Of a DNA stretch of 64,000 nucleotides, positions 26,002 through 34,237 are shown one piece after another. Position numbers and translations under genes: made by a program. The stretch comes from Marinibaculum pumilum (GTDB taxonomy: Bacteria; Pseudomonadota; Alphaproteobacteria; Ferrovibrionales; Ferrovibrionaceae): positions 248,001-312,000 of the forward strand of contig NZ_JBHRTR010000028.1 in assembly GCF_042646425.1 (NCBI RefSeq). Direction: 5' to 3'. The notes beneath the pieces were generated by a model, which was not told the DNA's origin, ran no database searches, and saw nothing but the letters and a program-made list of their open reading frames with translations. The first letter of the stretch is position 1; the number at the start of each line of letters is the position of its first letter.

Positions 26002-26061
26002 GTCCATGGTGCAGCCACTCAATGAGAGCCTGCCTTCATTGAGCCTGGCGGCACGATGGAC
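26002..26061. repeat. Palindromic intergenic repeat, family B copy 2; contents of the 25794-26098 gap
   Basis: Arms at 26002-26025 and 26036-26061 pair imperfectly over about 24 bases. The outer GTCCATGGTGC and inner ACTCAAT blocks match the copy at 18687-18753. The 304-base stretch 25794-26098 holds this element and otherwise only an open frame with low-complexity translation that I do not regard as coding. The presence of the palindrome argues that the next gene starts after it. Confidence 0.6.
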
Positions 26062-26098
26062 CACTGCAAGGCGTGCGGTGGTGACGCGCTGGGAAAAC

Positions 26099-26713
26099 GT
26101 GACGGCATGCCTGTCCACGATCGGCGACCGCCCCGCAAGCCCGACCGGACCCTGGCTTACCGCCGTTCTGGCCCTCGTCGCGATCCTGTTCCTTGCGGCG
26201 CCGGGCGCTGCGGCGCAGTCAGCCTGCGCCCCCACCCCCGACCCCTCCTGCGCCATCTACGAGACCTGCTTCGCGCAGCGCTGCCCCTGCGAAGGCCACC
26301 CGGACGAGTATTTCCGCAGCTATGGCAGCAGGTATTGCAGCCGCTTTCTGGAGAATGCGGGCTTTACCGCCGCCGGCCGGGCCTGGCGCGACGGCACCCT
26401 GCGCTGCCTGCAGGAGCGCATTGCGCTGGAACTGGAAGAGGACCTGTCGGACGGCAACTGCGACTGCGCCGGCATGAGGCGCTTTGCCTTCCAGACCCAT
26501 GTGGCCTGCTACACCCAGCCCGGGGGGTCGATCTGCGCCCTGCCACCGGGCGACCTGAGCCGCATCGGCCAGGTCATCGAGGCGCCGGAGATGCTCGACC
26601 CGCTGGGACAGGCCCAGATGCTGGAGGTGGCGCGGATCTGCACCCTGACGGCGCCCGACGACGGCCGCCGCGCGGTCTGGCGCGGCTTCCGGTCGATGCT
26701 CTCGCTGCCATAG
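26099..26713 (+). CDS. Cysteine-rich exported protein of unknown function
   Basis: The frame is open from 25793, but the sequence before about 26099 is low-complexity and crosses a palindromic repeat. A GTG at 26099 gives a 204-residue protein with a signal peptide (hydrophobic LTAVLALVAILFLAAPG, cleavage near AAAQ). The mature part has eleven cysteines, including CFAQRCPC, YCSRF and CDCAG, suggesting a disulfide-braced periplasmic or secreted fold. I do not recognise the family. The start is uncertain by a few codons. Confidence 0.6.
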   Translation: MTACLSTIGDRPASPTGPWLTAVLALVAILFLAAPGAAAQSACAPTPDPSCAIYETCFAQRCPCEGHPDEYFRSYGSRYCSRFLENAGFTAAGRAWRDGTLRCLQERIALELEEDLSDGNCDCAGMRRFAFQTHVACYTQPGGSICALPPGDLSRIGQVIEAPEMLDPLGQAQMLEVARICTLTAPDDGRRAVWRGFRSMLSLP

Positions 26714-26797
26714 GCCGCGCGCCGGGCTTCCGGCGCGGCGGCCGCTTGCCTATCCTGTCGCCTGCGGGCCCGGTTCGCTCGGCAGGGAGGGGCAACC

Positions 26798-28084
26798 ATG
26801 GCAGAGACAAAGGGTCGGGCGCCGCTGGCGGGGCGCACGGTCGTCGCCGGTGCCATCGGCAATGCGCTGGAATGGTACGATTTCGCCATCTACGGCTATT
26901 TCGCGCCGGTGATCGCGGCGCATTTCTTTCCCACCGGCGACCCGGCCACCGCCCTGGTGGCGACCTTCGGCGTCTTTGCCGGCGGCTTCCTGATGCGGCC
27001 GGTGGGCGGGCTTGTGATCGGCCATCTGGGCGACAGCCTGGGGCGGCGGGTGGCGCTGATGGTCTCCGTCGGGCTGATGGCGATCCCGACCGCGCTGATC
27101 GCCATCCTGCCGGGCTATGCCAGCTTCGGCCTGGCGGCACCGGTCCTGCTGACCCTCCTGCGGCTGCTGCAGGGCCTGTCGGTCGGCGGCGAATATACCG
27201 GCTCCATCGCTTTCCTGTACGAGAATGCCGCGCCGCGCCGCCGCGGCCTGGTGACCAGCATCGCCCTGACCTCCGCCGTGGCCGGCATCCTGCTGGGCTC
27301 CGCCACCGGCGCGATCGTCGACGGCCTGCTCACCACGGCGCAGGTCGATGCCTGGGGCTGGCGGCTGCCCTTCGCCTTCGGCCTGGCGCTGGCTTTGTTC
27401 GCCATCGTCCTGCGCCGCGGCATGGCGGGCAGTGTCGACACCCTGGTGCACGAGGCGGAGGAGCCGCCGCCCCTGCCGATCGTGGAGGCGGTGCGGGAGC
27501 ATTGGCGCGGCATGCTGCAGGTGACCGGCATCAACCTGGGTCTGGGCGCAGCCTTCTACATCATGTTCGTCTACCTCACGACTTTCCTGTGGAAGGTGGT
27601 GGGGGATAGCCAGGACATGGCGCTGGAGATCAACACCGCCAGCCTGGCGGTGCTGGCGCTGTCGGTGCCGCTGTTCGCCTGGATCGCCGACCGGGTGGGA
27701 CGGCGGCCGCTGCTGATCGCCGGCGCGGTCGTGATGCTGGTCGGCATCTTGCCGCTGTTCTGGGTGATCCACCATCCCGATCCGCTGCTCAGCCTGATCG
27801 GCCAGCTGGCCTTCGCCTTCCTGTTCGCGATCTTCGTCGGGCCGATCCCGGCGACGATGTGCGCGCTGTTCCCGCACCGGGTGCGCTGTTCCGCGGTCTC
27901 GGTCTCCTACAACCTGCCGCTGGCCCTGTTCGGCGGCACCGCGCCGATGATCGCCGCCTGGCTGATCGCCCGCACCGGCGCCGACCTCAGCCCGGCCTGG
28001 TACCTGACCGCCTGCGCCGCGATCTCGCTGCTGGCCGTGCTGACCCTGAAGAAAGGCGCGGTGGAGGAGCAGGGCAGGGCGTGA
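26798..28084 (+). CDS. MFS transporter of the metabolite:H+ symporter (MHS) family
   Basis: A 428-residue, 12-helix permease starting after GGGAGGGGCAACC. The family start GNALEWYDFAIYGYFAPVIAAHFF is followed by the MFS loop motif GHLGDSLGRR between helices two and three, LLRLLQGLSVGGEYTG in helix four, and a second copy, ADRVGRRP, in the middle loop. This is the ProP/KgtP/ShiA group, which imports small carboxylates, betaines or shikimate with protons. The substrate is not predictable. Its stop overlaps the start of the next gene (GTGA). Confidence 0.9.
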   Translation: MAETKGRAPLAGRTVVAGAIGNALEWYDFAIYGYFAPVIAAHFFPTGDPATALVATFGVFAGGFLMRPVGGLVIGHLGDSLGRRVALMVSVGLMAIPTALIAILPGYASFGLAAPVLLTLLRLLQGLSVGGEYTGSIAFLYENAAPRRRGLVTSIALTSAVAGILLGSATGAIVDGLLTTAQVDAWGWRLPFAFGLALALFAIVLRRGMAGSVDTLVHEAEEPPPLPIVEAVREHWRGMLQVTGINLGLGAAFYIMFVYLTTFLWKVVGDSQDMALEINTASLAVLALSVPLFAWIADRVGRRPLLIAGAVVMLVGILPLFWVIHHPDPLLSLIGQLAFAFLFAIFVGPIPATMCALFPHRVRCSAVSVSYNLPLALFGGTAPMIAAWLIARTGADLSPAWYLTACAAISLLAVLTLKKGAVEEQGRA

Positions 28085-28950
28085 CCGCACGCGCTGCCAC
28101 CCAGATCGCGATCCGCGGCATCGACTTCACTTCCGCGCCCTCCCGCCGCAAGCCGCTGACCTGCGTGACGGCGACCGCATCCGGCACCGGCGACGGCCTG
28201 ACGGCCCTGGACGTCAAGTCCCTCGACCGCTGGTCCGCCTTCGCCGACCCCGAGGCGGCGCTGGCGCAGCCCGGCCCCTGGGTCGCGGGCTTCGACTTCC
28301 CCTTCGGCCAGGCCCGCCGCTTCGTGGAGAATATCGGTTGGCCGGCCAGCTGGGCCGGCTATGTCCGCCATGTCGCCGGCATGGACCGCGCCGCCTTCCG
28401 CCGGGCGCTGGACGAGTACCGCCGCCACCGCGACCCCGGCGACCGGGAGCATCGCCGGGCGATGGATGTGGCCACCGGCGCGATCAGCCCGCAGAAGCTC
28501 CATGGCGTGCCGGTCGCGCTGATGTTCTTCGAAGGCGCGCCGCGCCTGCGCGCCGCCGGCGTGACGATCCCCGGCCTGCTAGACGGCGATCCTGACCGGA
28601 TCTGCGTGGAGGCCTATCCCGGCACCCTCGCCCGCCGCCTGATCGGCCGCCGCAGCTACAAGACCGAGGACCGCAGGAAGCAGACGGACACACTGACGGC
28701 CGCCCGCGCCGACATCCTCGCCGGCCTGGCCGGCGACCCCTTCACATCCGCCTACGGCCTGACGGTCGCCCTGCCGCCGGACCTCGCCGCGACGATGCGC
28801 GACGACCCGTCCGGCGACAGCCTCGACGCCCTGCTCTGCGCCGTCCAGGCCGCCTGGGCATGGCGCCATCGCGACCGGGACTGGGGCGCCCCGCCTGGCT
28901 TCGACCCGCTGGAAGGCTGGATCGCGGATCCGGTCTGTGGGGGCGGGTAA
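28081..28950 (+). CDS. DUF429-like protein coupled to the MHS transporter
   Basis: A 289-residue soluble protein read from a GTG inside the stop codon of the transporter gene. The opening GIDFTSAPSRRKPLTCV with the acidic residue after GI, the FDFPFGQARRF segment and the C-terminal SLDALLCAVQAAWAW are what I associate with DUF429 (an RNase-H-like fold predicted to be a nuclease). The enzymatic role is unproven. The frame remains open upstream to 27859, inside the transporter gene, which is shadow reading. Confidence 0.72.
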   Translation: MTARAATQIAIRGIDFTSAPSRRKPLTCVTATASGTGDGLTALDVKSLDRWSAFADPEAALAQPGPWVAGFDFPFGQARRFVENIGWPASWAGYVRHVAGMDRAAFRRALDEYRRHRDPGDREHRRAMDVATGAISPQKLHGVPVALMFFEGAPRLRAAGVTIPGLLDGDPDRICVEAYPGTLARRLIGRRSYKTEDRRKQTDTLTAARADILAGLAGDPFTSAYGLTVALPPDLAATMRDDPSGDSLDALLCAVQAAWAWRHRDRDWGAPPGFDPLEGWIADPVCGGG

Positions 28951-28959
28951 GGCGGCGCG

Positions 28960-29451
28960 CTACCGCGGGGCGCCGCTGTCGTTCGCTTCCTGCTGCGCTG
29001 GCGGTGGCGGCTCGTCGAACTTGATCTCCACCGGCTCGCGGGTCCCCTGGCAGTCCTTGTCCTGCGCCACGCTCGCCAGGTAGACGTTGCGGTCGCTGAG
29101 CTGCTGCGCCTCGACCCGTTCGGCATCCGAGGTGTCCAGCGCGAACAGCACGGGCCAGAACAGCAGCGCACCGGCGACCCCGATCGCGACATTGCTTTCG
29201 CTCGCCCGCTTATGCTCCGCGAACAGGCTCTCGATCCGGTAGTTGTTGTTGGCGATCAGGGCGCTCAGCGCCTGGCAGCTCAGTGCCGTGTCGTTGGGCT
29301 CCACCACCGGGATGTGGCGCGGGTCGCGACCGCCGCAGGCGGCGGTGCCGGCGGCCAGGGCGATGGCCGTCAGGGTGGCGGCCATCCGAATTGCGGGCCG
29401 GGTGGTGGCGGGCCGGCTGCGGGTGCTGCGGCGCGTGCCTGTCGTGGTCAT
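28960..29451 (-). CDS. Small exported protein, possible lipoprotein
   Basis: A 163-residue protein. The ATG at 29451 starts a basic N-terminus and a hydrophobic stretch (MAATLTAIALAAGTAACGG) whose cysteine could be lipidated, although the -3 residue is Thr rather than the usual Leu. A second hydrophobic segment (NVAIGVAGALLFWPVLFAL) near residue 90 suggests membrane association, followed by a charged tail rich in Pro and Gln. It resembles small envelope proteins with a single glycine-zipper-like helix. No function recognised. Confidence 0.68.
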   Translation of the reverse strand: MTTTGTRRSTRSRPATTRPAIRMAATLTAIALAAGTAACGGRDPRHIPVVEPNDTALSCQALSALIANNNYRIESLFAEHKRASESNVAIGVAGALLFWPVLFALDTSDAERVEAQQLSDRNVYLASVAQDKDCQGTREPVEIKFDEPPPPAQQEANDSGAPR

Positions 29452-29532
29452 GAGTCTGTCCCCCTCTGGTTGCTCCTCCGCAGGCACAGGGGAGCATGGC
29501 GGGGTGACAGAAGCGGTCGGCCGGCGCCGGGT

Positions 29533-30621
29533 TCAGTCGAACAGGTCGGCCTGGCGGTCGTCCAGGTCGGGGACCGGCGGCGCGCCGCCCTCAGCCAGGG
29601 CGGTCGCGTAGAGGGCGCGGAGCTCCGCCGGGGCGACCACCTCGACATGGCGGCCCCAGGTGAACAGGTGCCAGGCCATCTCCCGCAGGCCGCCGGCGGT
29701 GAAGCGCACTTCCAGCCGGCCGTCGGGCAGTGCCTCCACCTCCTGCCGCGGGTGGAACAGGAACTGGCTGGCATCCCGCACCGCCGGCCCGGAGAAGCGC
29801 CAGACCACCTGGCGCGGCTCCTCCTGGAAGATGCCGAAGGCGCGCTGCGCGAAGTCCTGCAGGCTGATGTCGGCGCGGCGCGCGAAGGGGCGGTCGGCCA
29901 GCACCGTCACCCGCTCCACCTCCGGCAGGGCGTACATCCGCAGATAGGGCCCGTCGGCGGCCGCGCCCGCGCCGGACCCGCCGGCGCCATCGTCGCCCGC
30001 CGCCGGCGGCTTGTGCGCGATCAGGTAGTGGCGGCTGCCCAGCAGGATGCCGTAGGGCTGCAGCACGACGTCGGTGACCCGCGCCTCGTTATGGCCGCGG
30101 CGGCCGCGATAGCGGTAGCGGATCGCCACGCAGCAGCCGGCCATGATCGCCTGCCGCAGGCCGGCCATCACCTCCGGCCGGCGGTGCGGACGCGGGCCGG
30201 GTCGGATCGCGAAGCTCTCCGCCTCCAGCAGCGCCTCGACATCCGGCTCCAGGCGGCGGCCCTGTGCCGGCGGAAGGATCGCCCGGATCTTCTCCGCCAG
30301 CAGGCCCAGCCGGCCGGCGGCATCGTCATGGCCGGCAGCGGCCAGGACCTGGCGGCTGCTCTCCAGCCCCGCCAGCTCCTCGGCGCTGAAATTGACCAGC
30401 CGCTCCGCATGGCCGGGCGGCAGGCGCCAATACTTCCGCTGGTCGTCGCCGACATGCATCTCCAGCGCCGGGAACAGCTCCGCCACCGCGTTGCGCAGGC
30501 GGTGCGCGGTGCGCTCCGTCACCCCCAGCAGCTGCTGCATGTCCGCCAGGGTCAGCCCCATCGTCGTGCCCCGCAGCGCCAGCGCCAGGCGCAGCACCTG
30601 CAGGGCCTGGTCCTGCCGCAT
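29533..30621 (-). CDS. WYL-domain transcriptional regulator
   Basis: A 362-residue protein. The ATG at 30621 opens a winged-helix domain (residues 1-65; LTLADMQQLLGVTERTAHRLRNAV). The middle domain (about 150-240) has the ligand-sensing WYL features (IRYRYRGRRG, then PYGILLGSRHYLIAHK). A C-terminal WCX-like extension runs to the end (YATALAEGG). Such proteins bind nucleotides or oligonucleotides and often control DNA-damage or stress genes. The reading frame continues upstream to 31599, but that part is the antisense of the peroxiredoxin gene region and is not coding. Confidence 0.87.
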   Translation of the reverse strand: MRQDQALQVLRLALALRGTTMGLTLADMQQLLGVTERTAHRLRNAVAELFPALEMHVGDDQRKYWRLPPGHAERLVNFSAEELAGLESSRQVLAAAGHDDAAGRLGLLAEKIRAILPPAQGRRLEPDVEALLEAESFAIRPGPRPHRRPEVMAGLRQAIMAGCCVAIRYRYRGRRGHNEARVTDVVLQPYGILLGSRHYLIAHKPPAAGDDGAGGSGAGAAADGPYLRMYALPEVERVTVLADRPFARRADISLQDFAQRAFGIFQEEPRQVVWRFSGPAVRDASQFLFHPRQEVEALPDGRLEVRFTAGGLREMAWHLFTWGRHVEVVAPAELRALYATALAEGGAPPVPDLDDRQADLFD

Positions 30622-30780
30622 CCTTCCCGGCCTCCCCCTTCGCTCCCGATAGGGAGGGAGTGTCGCCCACCGCGACTGCCACGACAAACCGGCTGCCGGC
30701 GGGCCTGACCGCATCTGTCGGGCCGGGATGGCACAGACCGGGAGATGCCTTGCCTGGGAAAACCGATCCGGAGCCGGGAC

Positions 30781-30879
30781 ATGTTCCTGCTTAAGGCGCT
30801 GCTGCGGGGCCTGTGGTGGCTGCTGCAGGCGGCCGTGCTGCTGCTGGCGCTGCTTCTGCTCTGGGCCTATCTGGGCTGA
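30781..30879 (+). CDS. Possible 32-residue single-pass membrane peptide
   Basis: ATG at 30781 after CCGGAGCCGGGAC opens a 32-codon frame. It begins MFLLKALLRGLWWLLQ and ends in a run of Leu/Ala/Val with WAYLG, which would make one membrane helix with a positive N-terminal flank. It is too short for routine gene calling. It overlaps the 3' end of the convergent peroxiredoxin gene by 13 bases. The composition is plausible for a small membrane protein, but coding potential is unproven. Confidence 0.38.
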   Translation: MFLLKALLRGLWWLLQAAVLLLALLLLWAYLG

Positions 30880-31520
30880 AGCCGGCGCACCGCCGCCAGC
30901 ACCGCCTCCGGCTCGATCCGGGTGCGGTAGTCGGGTTCGGCGCCGCCGAAGGCGATGGTGCGGTCGGGCGCGATGACGTAGGTGGCGGGCACCGGGATCT
31001 CGCCGCTGTCCTGGCCGTTCTGGCGGGCCAGGTCGACCTCGACCATCACCAGGATCTCGTGCACCCGGTCGCTGACCGGGAAGGCGAGGCCGAACTGCTT
31101 CGCCACCACGTTGCCGGCATCGCTGAGGACGTGGAACGCCAGCCCCTCGCGCTCCTTTGCGGTCAGGGCATTGTCCGGCGTCTCGGGCGAGACCGCGACC
31201 ATGGTCGTGCCGGCCGCCTGCAGGTCCGGCAGGATCTGCTGCAGCGCCCGCAGCTGGATGCTGCAATAGGGGCACCAGCCGCCGCGGTAGAAGCACAGCA
31301 CCACCGGCCCCTCGGCCAGCAGGGCAGCGAGGGTCACCGGCCGGCCGGTCGCGTCGGGCAGGGTGAAGTCGGGTGCGGTGTCGCCGGGCTTCAGGCTGGC
31401 CTCCGGCACACCGTGGTCGCGGGCCCGGTCGATCTGGCCGGCGAACAGGTCCGGGGCATGCGGCCCCAGCCGCTCCTTCACCACCGCGGTGAACGCATCG
31501 AGCTCTTCCTTCAGGGACAT
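30867..31520 (-). CDS. Peroxiredoxin-like AhpC/TSA-family protein
   Basis: A 217-residue thioredoxin-fold protein. The ATG at 31520 is preferred to 31547 because GGAGG lies at the right distance. The active-site segment is VVLCFYRGGWCPYCSIQLRAL, a CxxC peroxidatic/resolving pair. TPDNALTAKEREGLAFHVLSD and the downstream VPATYVIAPD are typical of the peroxiredoxin-like subgroup. It likely reduces peroxides in the cytoplasm using thiol reductants. No signal peptide. Confidence 0.88.
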   Translation of the reverse strand: MSLKEELDAFTAVVKERLGPHAPDLFAGQIDRARDHGVPEASLKPGDTAPDFTLPDATGRPVTLAALLAEGPVVLCFYRGGWCPYCSIQLRALQQILPDLQAAGTTMVAVSPETPDNALTAKEREGLAFHVLSDAGNVVAKQFGLAFPVSDRVHEILVMVEVDLARQNGQDSGEIPVPATYVIAPDRTIAFGGAEPDYRTRIEPEAVLAAVRRLQPR

Positions 31521-31620
31521 TGCCGCCTCCGCTGGCTGTGCATGCATCGCAGGCGATTGCAGGCGCCATCGCCCCCGTCGCTCTATGACGAGGGTGCACT
31601 TCGCGGGCGGGACGCCGCGT

Positions 31621-32637
31621 CTATGGCCAGTCGGAGAAGGCGGTCGCGGAAAGGGCGGCCTCGTCGCCCCCGCGATGCCGCGCGCGGGCCCGCCAGGCGC
31701 GCGGGCTCTGGCCGGTCTGCGCCTTGAAGAAGCGGCTGAAATGCGGCGGGTCGACGAAGCCCAGCTCGTCGGCGATCTGCGCGATGGTCATGGCGGAACG
31801 CTCCAGCCGCAGCTGCGCCTCGCGCAGGCTGCGCTGGTTGATCAGCCGCCCGGGCCCGCGGCCCAGATGACGGCTGCAGATCCGGTTCAGCCGCCGCACC
31901 GGCAGGCCCAGCGCCGCGGCATAGGCGCCGGGGCCCCAGCGTTCCCGGAAATGCAGCTCCAGCAGGCGCCGGAAGCGCTCCAGCACGGCATGGCTGCCGC
32001 CGGCGCCGGGCCGGGTCAGCCCCTCCGCGTTCAGCCGCCGCCAGAGCGCCAGCGCCAGCAGCACCAGATGCGCCGAGAGCGCGGTGTGGAAGCCGTCGCC
32101 GCGTTCCCGCAGCTCCGCGTCGATCGCCGCCATCCGCTGCGCCAGCGCATCGTGCTGCGCTGCGCTCAGCGCCAGGGCCAGGGGCGCGCCGGTGCGCAGC
32201 AATGCGCGCAGATGGTCGGTGTCGTGAGTCAGCCCCACCGCCTCGGTCAGCAGCCCTTCCGCGACGGTGACGGCCAGGGCCCGGCTGCCCGGGGCGGCGG
32301 CCAGCACCGCCGCCGGCGGCCAGTCGCACCACAGCACCGCCGGTGCGGCCGCCTCCAGCACCGGTGCCGCCGGGTCGTGGCGCAGCGCCACCGCGCCGGC
32401 GCCGACCAGGATCGCCACCCGCGGCCGGCGTCCTTCCCCGGCCTGCCTGCCGGTCGTCTCCGCCTCCTCCGCCAGCGGCGGGGCGGGCAGGTGGGGGCGC
32501 CAGCGGGCACCGTACAGGCCGCCGTGGATGCGTTCCGCCGCCGCCTGTCGCAGCGCTGCGGCCGGCGGGAAGGGGCGTGCGCGCGGGTCCGGTGTCGGCA
32601 TGGTCGATTCGTACATGAATCGGGGGATAACGTACAT
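31621..32637 (-). CDS. AraC-family transcriptional regulator
   Basis: A 338-residue protein whose C-terminal 100 residues form the two helix-turn-helix units of the AraC family: LRLERSAMTIAQIADELGFVDPPHFSRFFKAQTGQSP. The N-terminal sensing region is Ala/Leu-rich and not assigned to a known pocket type. ATG at 32637 follows GGGGAAGGAA; in-frame ATGs at 32616 and 32601 are alternatives. It is divergent from the aldehyde dehydrogenase-Liv operon across 111 bases and is the best candidate to activate it, perhaps in response to an aromatic acid. Confidence 0.85.
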   Translation of the reverse strand: MYVIPRFMYESTMPTPDPRARPFPPAAALRQAAAERIHGGLYGARWRPHLPAPPLAEEAETTGRQAGEGRRPRVAILVGAGAVALRHDPAAPVLEAAAPAVLWCDWPPAAVLAAAPGSRALAVTVAEGLLTEAVGLTHDTDHLRALLRTGAPLALALSAAQHDALAQRMAAIDAELRERGDGFHTALSAHLVLLALALWRRLNAEGLTRPGAGGSHAVLERFRRLLELHFRERWGPGAYAAALGLPVRRLNRICSRHLGRGPGRLINQRSLREAQLRLERSAMTIAQIADELGFVDPPHFSRFFKAQTGQSPRAWRARARHRGGDEAALSATAFSDWP

Positions 32638-32748
32638 TTCCTTCCCCGCCCCCCCGGCTACCATCGACCGGAGACGCGCGGAAAGCGTGCCGGACCCGGC
32701 CCCGCCACAGGCGGCCGGGCCAGAACAGGGAGGCGCGGACCGCCCCGC

Positions 32749-34158
32749 ATGACGGGACATCCTGACATGGCCGCCGGCGTCAGGGCGCCGGCGAACGGTG
32801 CCGGCGCCGCCATCGTCGCCGAGCCGGCGATGGCGGAGGTCTTTGCCGACCGTGCGGCGCGTGCCTTTCCCGGCTGGTCCGGCCGGCCGTTCCGCGACCG
32901 GCGCGACTGCCTCAACCGCGCCGCGGCGCTGGTCGCCGCGCGGCGCGCGGCGCTGGTGCAGGCGATGCGGGCTGAGGTCGGCATTGCCGCCCGCTTCGCG
33001 GAGATGAATGTCGACCTGGCTGTCGAGATGCTGGAGGAGGCCGCCGCCCTGGCCAGCCGGGTGGAAGGCCAGACCCTGCCGCCGGCGGCGGACGGCACGC
33101 TGTCGCTCTGCATCCGCCAGCCGGCCGGCGTGGTGCTGGCGATCGCCCCCTGGAACGCGCCTGTGGCGCTGGGCGTGCGGGCGGTCGCGCTGCCGCTCGC
33201 CTGCGGCAATACCGTGATCCTGAAGGCCAGCGACCTCTGCCCCGGGGTGCATCTGATGCTGGGCGGGATCCTCGCCGAGGCCGGCTGCGGCGACGCGCTG
33301 CAGGTGCTGGCCAGCGCGCCGGAAGCCTCGGCGGACGTGGTCGAGCGGCTGATCGCGCGGCCGGAGGTGCGGCGGGTGAACTTCACCGGCTCCACCCGGG
33401 TCGGCCGCGCGGTGGCGGAAGCCTGCGGCCGCCGGCTGAAGCGCTGCCTGCTGGAGCTCAGCTCGAAATCCGCCGCACTGATGCTGGCCGATTGCGACCA
33501 GGCGGCCGCCGTCGAGTCGGTGCTCTACGGCGCCTTCCTCAACGGCGGGCAGATCTGCATGTCGACCGAGCGGCTGATCGTCGAGGCAGCGATCGCGGAG
33601 GAGGTGGTCGCGCGCCTGGCGGCCCGCGCGCCGGAGCTGGCGGCGCGGCCCGGCTGGTGCGATGCCGCGATCGGTGGCGAAGCGGCGCGCCGCCTGCGCG
33701 GCCTGGTGGAGGATGCGCTGGCGCGCGGTGCCGTGCTGGTCGCAGGCGGCGAACATGGCGGCGACCCGGCCGCCGGCCCGGTGATCCTGGACCAGGTCGA
33801 TGCCTCGATGCGGCTGCATGGCGAGGAGGTGTTCGGCCCGCTGCTCTATGTCCAGCGCGCCGCCGATGCGGAAGAGGCGGTCGCGCTCGCCAACGGCACC
33901 GACTATGGGCTGGTCGCCGCCATCTTCGCCGGCGACACCGCCCGGGCCCTGGCGGTCGCGCGGCGGCTGGAAACGGGGATCTGCCATATCAACGGCGCGA
34001 CTGTGCAGGACCGTGCGATCGTGCCGTTCGGCGGTTGCAAGCTGTCCGGCTACGGCCGCTTCGGCGGCATGGCGGGGATAGAGGAGTTCACCGAGCTGCG
34101 CTGGCTCACCCTGCCGCTGCCGGCGGCCGGGGCGGCTGCAGCCTGGAACGACATCTGA
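32749..34158 (+). CDS. Aldehyde dehydrogenase, vanillin/salicylaldehyde dehydrogenase-like
   Basis: A 469-residue NAD(P)-dependent aldehyde dehydrogenase. The catalytic cysteine is C270 in NGGQICMS and the general-base glutamate is E236. Cofactor-binding WNAPVALGVRAVALPLACGN and the FTGSTRVGRAVAEACGR loop fit aromatic aldehyde dehydrogenases. One oddity: the usual LELGGK motif reads LELSSK (S238, S239), which may affect cofactor seating. Its neighbours, a Liv transporter and a hydroxycinnamoyl-CoA hydratase-lyase 6 kb away, suggest it oxidises vanillin or 4-hydroxybenzaldehyde to the acid. The start at 32749 has GGGAGG 15 bases upstream; 32767 is an alternative. Confidence 0.85.
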   Translation: MTGHPDMAAGVRAPANGAGAAIVAEPAMAEVFADRAARAFPGWSGRPFRDRRDCLNRAAALVAARRAALVQAMRAEVGIAARFAEMNVDLAVEMLEEAAALASRVEGQTLPPAADGTLSLCIRQPAGVVLAIAPWNAPVALGVRAVALPLACGNTVILKASDLCPGVHLMLGGILAEAGCGDALQVLASAPEASADVVERLIARPEVRRVNFTGSTRVGRAVAEACGRRLKRCLLELSSKSAALMLADCDQAAAVESVLYGAFLNGGQICMSTERLIVEAAIAEEVVARLAARAPELAARPGWCDAAIGGEAARRLRGLVEDALARGAVLVAGGEHGGDPAAGPVILDQVDASMRLHGEEVFGPLLYVQRAADAEEAVALANGTDYGLVAAIFAGDTARALAVARRLETGICHINGATVQDRAIVPFGGCKLSGYGRFGGMAGIEEFTELRWLTLPLPAAGAAAAWNDI

Positions 34159-34178
34159 GGCGGGCGCAGGCCCGCCTC
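34157..34178 (+). terminator. Hairpin at the end of the aldehyde dehydrogenase gene
   Basis: A perfect 9-bp repeat with a 4-base loop (GAGGCGGGC / GCCCGCCTC) begins within the stop codon. There is no T-run, so it may stabilise the mRNA or cause partial termination before the Liv operon. Confidence 0.45.
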
Positions 34179-34237
34179 GCAACGGGGCATGCCGGCCAAG
34201 GGCGGCGCAGACCCCGCACAACCGGGAGGACGAGAGC

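Noticed and set aside
25793..26098. N-terminal extension of the cysteine-rich exported protein
   Set aside because: It is low-complexity, runs through a palindromic repeat, and would bury the signal peptide 110 residues inside the protein.
31363..32748. Upstream extension of the aldehyde dehydrogenase frame
   Set aside because: It is antisense to the AraC gene. The dehydrogenase family length and ribosome site support the start at 32749.
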